NCBI GenBank assembly: GCA_019115305.1
Contig: DXDW01000234.1
Coordinates: forward strand, 1-33,200
DNA from: Candidatus Anaerofilum excrementigallinarum
GTDB taxonomy: Bacteria > Bacillota > Clostridia > Oscillospirales > Ruminococcaceae
Direction: 5' to 3'
DNA: 33,200 nt
In this document: positions 30,526 to 33,200 of the stretch, in pieces
How positions within the stretch are numbered: the first letter of the stretch is position 1
Layout: every line of letters begins with the position of its first letter
Position numbers and translations under genes: made by a program
Notes under the pieces: generated by a model
What the model was told of the DNA's origin: nothing
The model's input: only the letters and a program-made list of their open reading frames with translations
Databases searched by the model: none

Positions 30526-31407
30526 ATGAAGGAAAAAACAAAACAGCTGCGGGATTTATTTTCCTGGGAAAACATCAAATACGCCCTGCTGCTCAACCTG
30601 GGCCTGTTTCTCACGGCGGCAGGCATCCACCTGTTCAAAACACCCAACCACTTCGCCATGGGCGGCACCAGCGGTATGTCCATCATCATGGCCACCCTCT
30701 GGCCCGGCATGAACGTAGGCGGAGCGCTGTTTATCATCAACGGCATTCTGGTGGTGCTGGGATTGTGCTTTTTGGGGGTAAAGACCATGGGGGTGACCAT
30801 CTACTCCTCCTTTGCCCTGTCGGCTTTTGTGAGCCTGCTGGAGTGGATCTATCCCATGACCGCCCCCTTCACCAACGACACCTTGCTGGAGCTCTGTTTT
30901 GCGGTGGCCTTGCCCGCCGCCGGCAGCGCCATTGTGTTCAACGTGGGGGCCTCCACCGGCGGCACCGATATCCTGGCCATGATTTTGTCCAAATACACCA
31001 GCCTGGAGATCGGCAAGGCGCTGCTGCTGTCGGATCTGGCCATTGCGGCCTGGGCCGGCGGGCTGTACGGCATCGCCACCGGCCTGTACTGTACGCTGGG
31101 CACCTTCTCCAAGGCGCTGATGGTGGACAGCGTGATTGAAAGCATCAATGTGCGCAAGATGATGACCATTGTTTCGGCCCAGCCCCAGCAGGTGCAGGAT
31201 TTTATCCTCAACAAGCTGCACCGCAGCGCCACCGTCTACGACGCCGAGGGCGCCTACACCCACAAGGAGCTGAAGGTGATCACCACCATCCTGAACCGGC
31301 GGCAGGCCATGGAACTGCGCAACTTTATCCGCCGCACCGATCCCCATGCCTTTATGACCATCGTGAACTCCTCCGAGACCATCGGCAAGGGATTTCGGCA
31401 CGTTTAA
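30526..31407 (+). CDS. YitT family membrane protein (DUF161/DUF2179)
   Basis: A 293-residue membrane protein. The first ~200 residues hold five or six transmembrane segments with family hallmarks: YALLLNLGLFLTAAGIHLFKTPNHFAMGGTSGMSII, then FNVGASTGGTDILAMILSKYTSLEIGKALLLSD. The C-terminal ~80 residues (MMTIVSAQPQQVQDFIL, HRSATVYDAEGAYTHKELKVITTIL, DPHAFMTIVNSSETIGKGF) are the soluble DUF2179 domain, thought to bind a small ligand. The transport role is unproven. AAAGGAG lies 6 bases before ATG 30526. No strong promoter is visible upstream (only TAGAAA/TATTTC near 30422-30456). No terminator was found before the next promoter. Confidence 0.94.
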   Translation: MKEKTKQLRDLFSWENIKYALLLNLGLFLTAAGIHLFKTPNHFAMGGTSGMSIIMATLWPGMNVGGALFIINGILVVLGLCFLGVKTMGVTIYSSFALSAFVSLLEWIYPMTAPFTNDTLLELCFAVALPAAGSAIVFNVGASTGGTDILAMILSKYTSLEIGKALLLSDLAIAAWAGGLYGIATGLYCTLGTFSKALMVDSVIESINVRKMMTIVSAQPQQVQDFILNKLHRSATVYDAEGAYTHKELKVITTILNRRQAMELRNFIRRTDPHAFMTIVNSSETIGKGFRHV

Positions 31408-31450
31408 ACAGACTGTATGCGCAAAAATGCCCGGCAGCGGATCCCTGCGG

Positions 31451-31479
31451 TTGACAAGGGGAGAGCAGCCGGGTATTCT
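31451..31479 (+). promoter_or_regulatory. Promoter of the NSS transporter gene
   Basis: TTGACA (31451-31456) and TATTCT (31474-31479), 17-bp spacer. Confidence 0.8.
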
Positions 31480-31535
31480 TGTATATAAACGGCATTTTGC
31501 CTCTGGGAAGGGCAGTGTCGGGAGGAGGAATAACA

Positions 31536-32918
31536 ATGCCAAAAGAACGAGAAAAATTCGCGTCACGGCTGGGATTTATCCTGATCTCGGCCGGCTGCGC
31601 CATCGGTCTGGGAAATGTGTGGCGTTTCCCCTACATCACCGGCAAATACGGCGGTGCGGCCTTTGTGCTGGTCTACCTGCTGTTCTTGCTGCTGTTCGGC
31701 CTTCCCATCATGGTGATGGAGTTTGCGGTGGGCCGGGCCAGCCAGCGGTCGGCTGCCCGGAGCTTCCATCTGCTGGAGCCCGCCGGCACCAAATGGCACT
31801 GGTACAGCCTGGGCGCCATGGCCGGCAACTACCTGCTGATGATGTTCTACACCACGGTGGGCGGCTGGATGATCGCCTATTTCTTCAAAATGCTGACCGG
31901 CGAGTTCAAAGGCCTTGACCCCCAGCAGGTGGGCGGCGTCTTCAACGGCATGCTGGCGCAGCCCGGCTACCAGGTGTTCTGGATGCTGGTGACCGTGATT
32001 CTGGGCTTCGGCGTCTGCAGCATGGGCCTGCAGAAGGGCGTGGAGCGGGTGACCAAGGTGATGATGGCCTGCCTGTACATCATCATGCTGATCCTCTGCG
32101 TGCGCAGCGTCACTTTGCCCGGTGCTTCCGAGGGCCTGAAATTCTACCTGCTGCCCGACTTCGGCAAGATGGTGGAAAGCGGACTGGGCGAGGCCATCTA
32201 CGCCGCCATGGGCCAGGCCTTCTTTACCCTGAGCCTGGGCATCGGCGCTCTGGCTATCTTCGGCAGCTACATCGGCCGTGACCGCCGGCTCACCGGCGAG
32301 GCCGTGAACGTGGCGGTGCTGGACACCACCGTGGCTCTGCTGGCGGGTCTGATCATCTTCCCCGCCTGCTCGGCCTTTGACGTAAACCCCGGCGAGGGCC
32401 CCGGCCTGGTGTTTGTCACTTTGCCCAATGTGTTCAATCAGATGGCGGGCGGCAGCATCTGGGGCGCTCTGTTCTTCCTGTTCATGAGCTTTGCCGCCCT
32501 GACCACCGTGATCGCGGTGTTTGAAAATATCATCAGCTTTGCCATGGACCTGTGGGACTGGACCCGCAAAAAGGCGGTGCTGGTGAACGGCGTTCTCATC
32601 GCTCTGCTGAGCCTGCCCTGTGCCCTGGGCTTCAACGTGTTCAGCAACTTCCACCCCCTGGGCGGCACCACCACCATCCAGGACCTGGAGGACTTCCTGG
32701 TTTCCAACAACCTGCTGCCTCTGGGCAGCCTGGTCTACCTGCTGTTCTGCGTTTCCCGCTACGGCTGGGGCTGGGACAATTTTGTGGCCGAGGCCGACGC
32801 CGGCGAGGGAATGCGGTTCCCCCGCAAGCTGCGGTTCTATTTCACCTGGATCCTGCCTTTCCTGGTACTGGCGGTATTCGTGGTGGGCTACTGGGACAAG
32901 TTCTTCAAAGCGGCCTGA
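31536..32918 (+). CDS. Neurotransmitter:sodium symporter (NSS) family transporter
   Basis: A 460-residue Na+-coupled symporter of the LeuT-fold NSS family, which in bacteria takes up amino acids such as tryptophan or leucine. TM1 ISAGCAIGLGNVWRFPYI carries the unwound sodium/substrate site (GLGNxWRFP). FGLPIMVMEFAVGRASQRSAA and the TM6-type AMGQAFFTLSLGIGALAIFGSY, with GxxxFSL-like Na+ and substrate residues, agree. About 11 membrane segments are predicted, the bacterial NSS form. The start was set at ATG 31536 because GGAGGAGG lies 7 bases before it; the upstream in-frame ATG at 31479 overlaps the -10. It has its own promoter and terminator. The substrate is not evident from the context. Confidence 0.95.
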   Translation: MPKEREKFASRLGFILISAGCAIGLGNVWRFPYITGKYGGAAFVLVYLLFLLLFGLPIMVMEFAVGRASQRSAARSFHLLEPAGTKWHWYSLGAMAGNYLLMMFYTTVGGWMIAYFFKMLTGEFKGLDPQQVGGVFNGMLAQPGYQVFWMLVTVILGFGVCSMGLQKGVERVTKVMMACLYIIMLILCVRSVTLPGASEGLKFYLLPDFGKMVESGLGEAIYAAMGQAFFTLSLGIGALAIFGSYIGRDRRLTGEAVNVAVLDTTVALLAGLIIFPACSAFDVNPGEGPGLVFVTLPNVFNQMAGGSIWGALFFLFMSFAALTTVIAVFENIISFAMDLWDWTRKKAVLVNGVLIALLSLPCALGFNVFSNFHPLGGTTTIQDLEDFLVSNNLLPLGSLVYLLFCVSRYGWGWDNFVAEADAGEGMRFPRKLRFYFTWILPFLVLAVFVVGYWDKFFKAA

Positions 32919-32942
32919 CGGATCTTTGACCGGCAGATAACA

Positions 32943-32989
32943 AGCCGCCCGTCTTTCTCCCCAAAAGGGGAAAGGCGGGCGGTTTGTTT
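32943..32989 (+). terminator. Terminator after the NSS transporter gene
   Basis: CCGCCCG-CTTTC-CCCC faces GGGG-AAAG-CGGGCGG around an AAAA loop, followed by the T-rich TTTGTTTGTTTT. Confidence 0.9.
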
Positions 32990-33089
32990 GTTTTGGAAGA
33001 AAAGGGCGGCGGACATCCCCGGCCCCGGGCAAGCAAAGAATAAAGGAAAAGAAAAAGGCACGCAAAAGGCTGAAAAGGCCCACGCTGAC

Positions 33090-33197
33090 GGATTTTGGAG
33101 AGCCGGAGGGGTGAGCACTTTGCCTTGAGCTCGCAGCAGGCCAGAGGCGTGACCGGAGAAAAGGACTTTGGCGAGCCGGAGGGAAGAGCACCCTGCC
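33090..33197. repeat. Imperfect 35-bp direct repeat, two copies with a 73-bp period
   Basis: Copies at 33090-33124 and 33163-33197 share GGAYTTTGG, GAGCCGGAGGG, GAGCAC and TGCC, with six differences in 35 positions. The window ends three bases after the second copy, so the array may continue. The 100 bp before it (32990-33089) are purine-rich and hold no gene I can support. A minus-strand frame crosses the region, but its composition does not look coding. Confidence 0.65.
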
Positions 33198-33200
33198 ATG

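Noticed and set aside
31563..33191. Minus-strand open frame opposite the NSS transporter
   Set aside because: Antisense to a clear transporter gene, with His/Gln/Ala-rich composition and no ribosome binding site.
33090..33197. CRISPR array
   Set aside because: Only two imperfect copies, no uniform spacers and no cas genes in the window.
32888..33199. Minus-strand 103-codon frame over the right-end repeat
   Set aside because: It crosses the NSS terminator, has no ribosome binding site and reads the repeat region; I treat the region as non-coding repeat.

Overview
The window looks like chromosomal DNA from a high-GC, gut-type member of the Clostridia, probably Oscillospiraceae/Ruminococcaceae. 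This is inferred from the strongly G+C-rich coding sequence with AT-rich promoters, AGGAGG-type ribosome binding sites, a T-box leader, and Firmicutes family proteins (YitT, DUF1292, DUF815, a YtrA-type GntR regulator with its ABC transporter, two-gene LysO, and the radical SAM/DUF4130 pair). No rRNA, tRNA, insertion sequence, phage module or CRISPR array was seen. About 25 complete protein genes are supported, plus one truncated gene end at the left edge.

Layout. 1-3.8 kb: a gene end, glycerol kinase, a cytidylate-kinase-like protein and a MATE exporter. 3.9-9.1 kb: glutaminyl- and glutamyl-tRNA synthetases in tandem, then a large multi-pass membrane protein. 9.15-11 kb (minus): ychF-mtnN. 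11.2-13.6 kb: a GH43 glycosidase converging on a lipoprotein cyclophilin. 13.7-15.6 kb: a DUF1292 protein; a stand-alone, highly structured RNA of about 200 nt with its own promoter and terminator; and a divergent pair made of a 91-residue membrane protein and a LexA/CI-like XRE-S24 repressor, separated by a dense set of ACAAC/GTTGT operators. 15.6-19.7 kb: the radical SAM/DUF4130 putative DNA repair pair, a cytoplasmic cyclophilin and an uncharacterised lipoprotein. 19.7-22.7 kb: a DUF815 AAA+ ATPase (minus) divergent from a T-box-controlled threonine dehydratase. 22.7-25.7 kb: GntR-ABC-permease operon, then split LysO. 25.6-28.5 kb: an EamA transporter (minus), DUF1015 and a nitroreductase. 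28.7-33.2 kb: a DEAD-box helicase (minus) with a structured leader, a YitT protein, an NSS-family sodium symporter and an imperfect direct repeat running to the window edge.

How the parts relate. Most units are small housekeeping operons bounded by clear intrinsic terminators. Regulation is readable in several places: isoleucine-type T-box attenuation of ilvA, a palindrome over the -10 of the gntR-ABC operon, and operators placed inside both divergent promoters at 14.8-14.9 kb. The most unusual segment is 14.17-14.94 kb, where the unidentified structured RNA and the repressor-controlled small membrane protein converge. Several mRNA leaders also carry a GC-rich hairpin between promoter and ribosome binding site.
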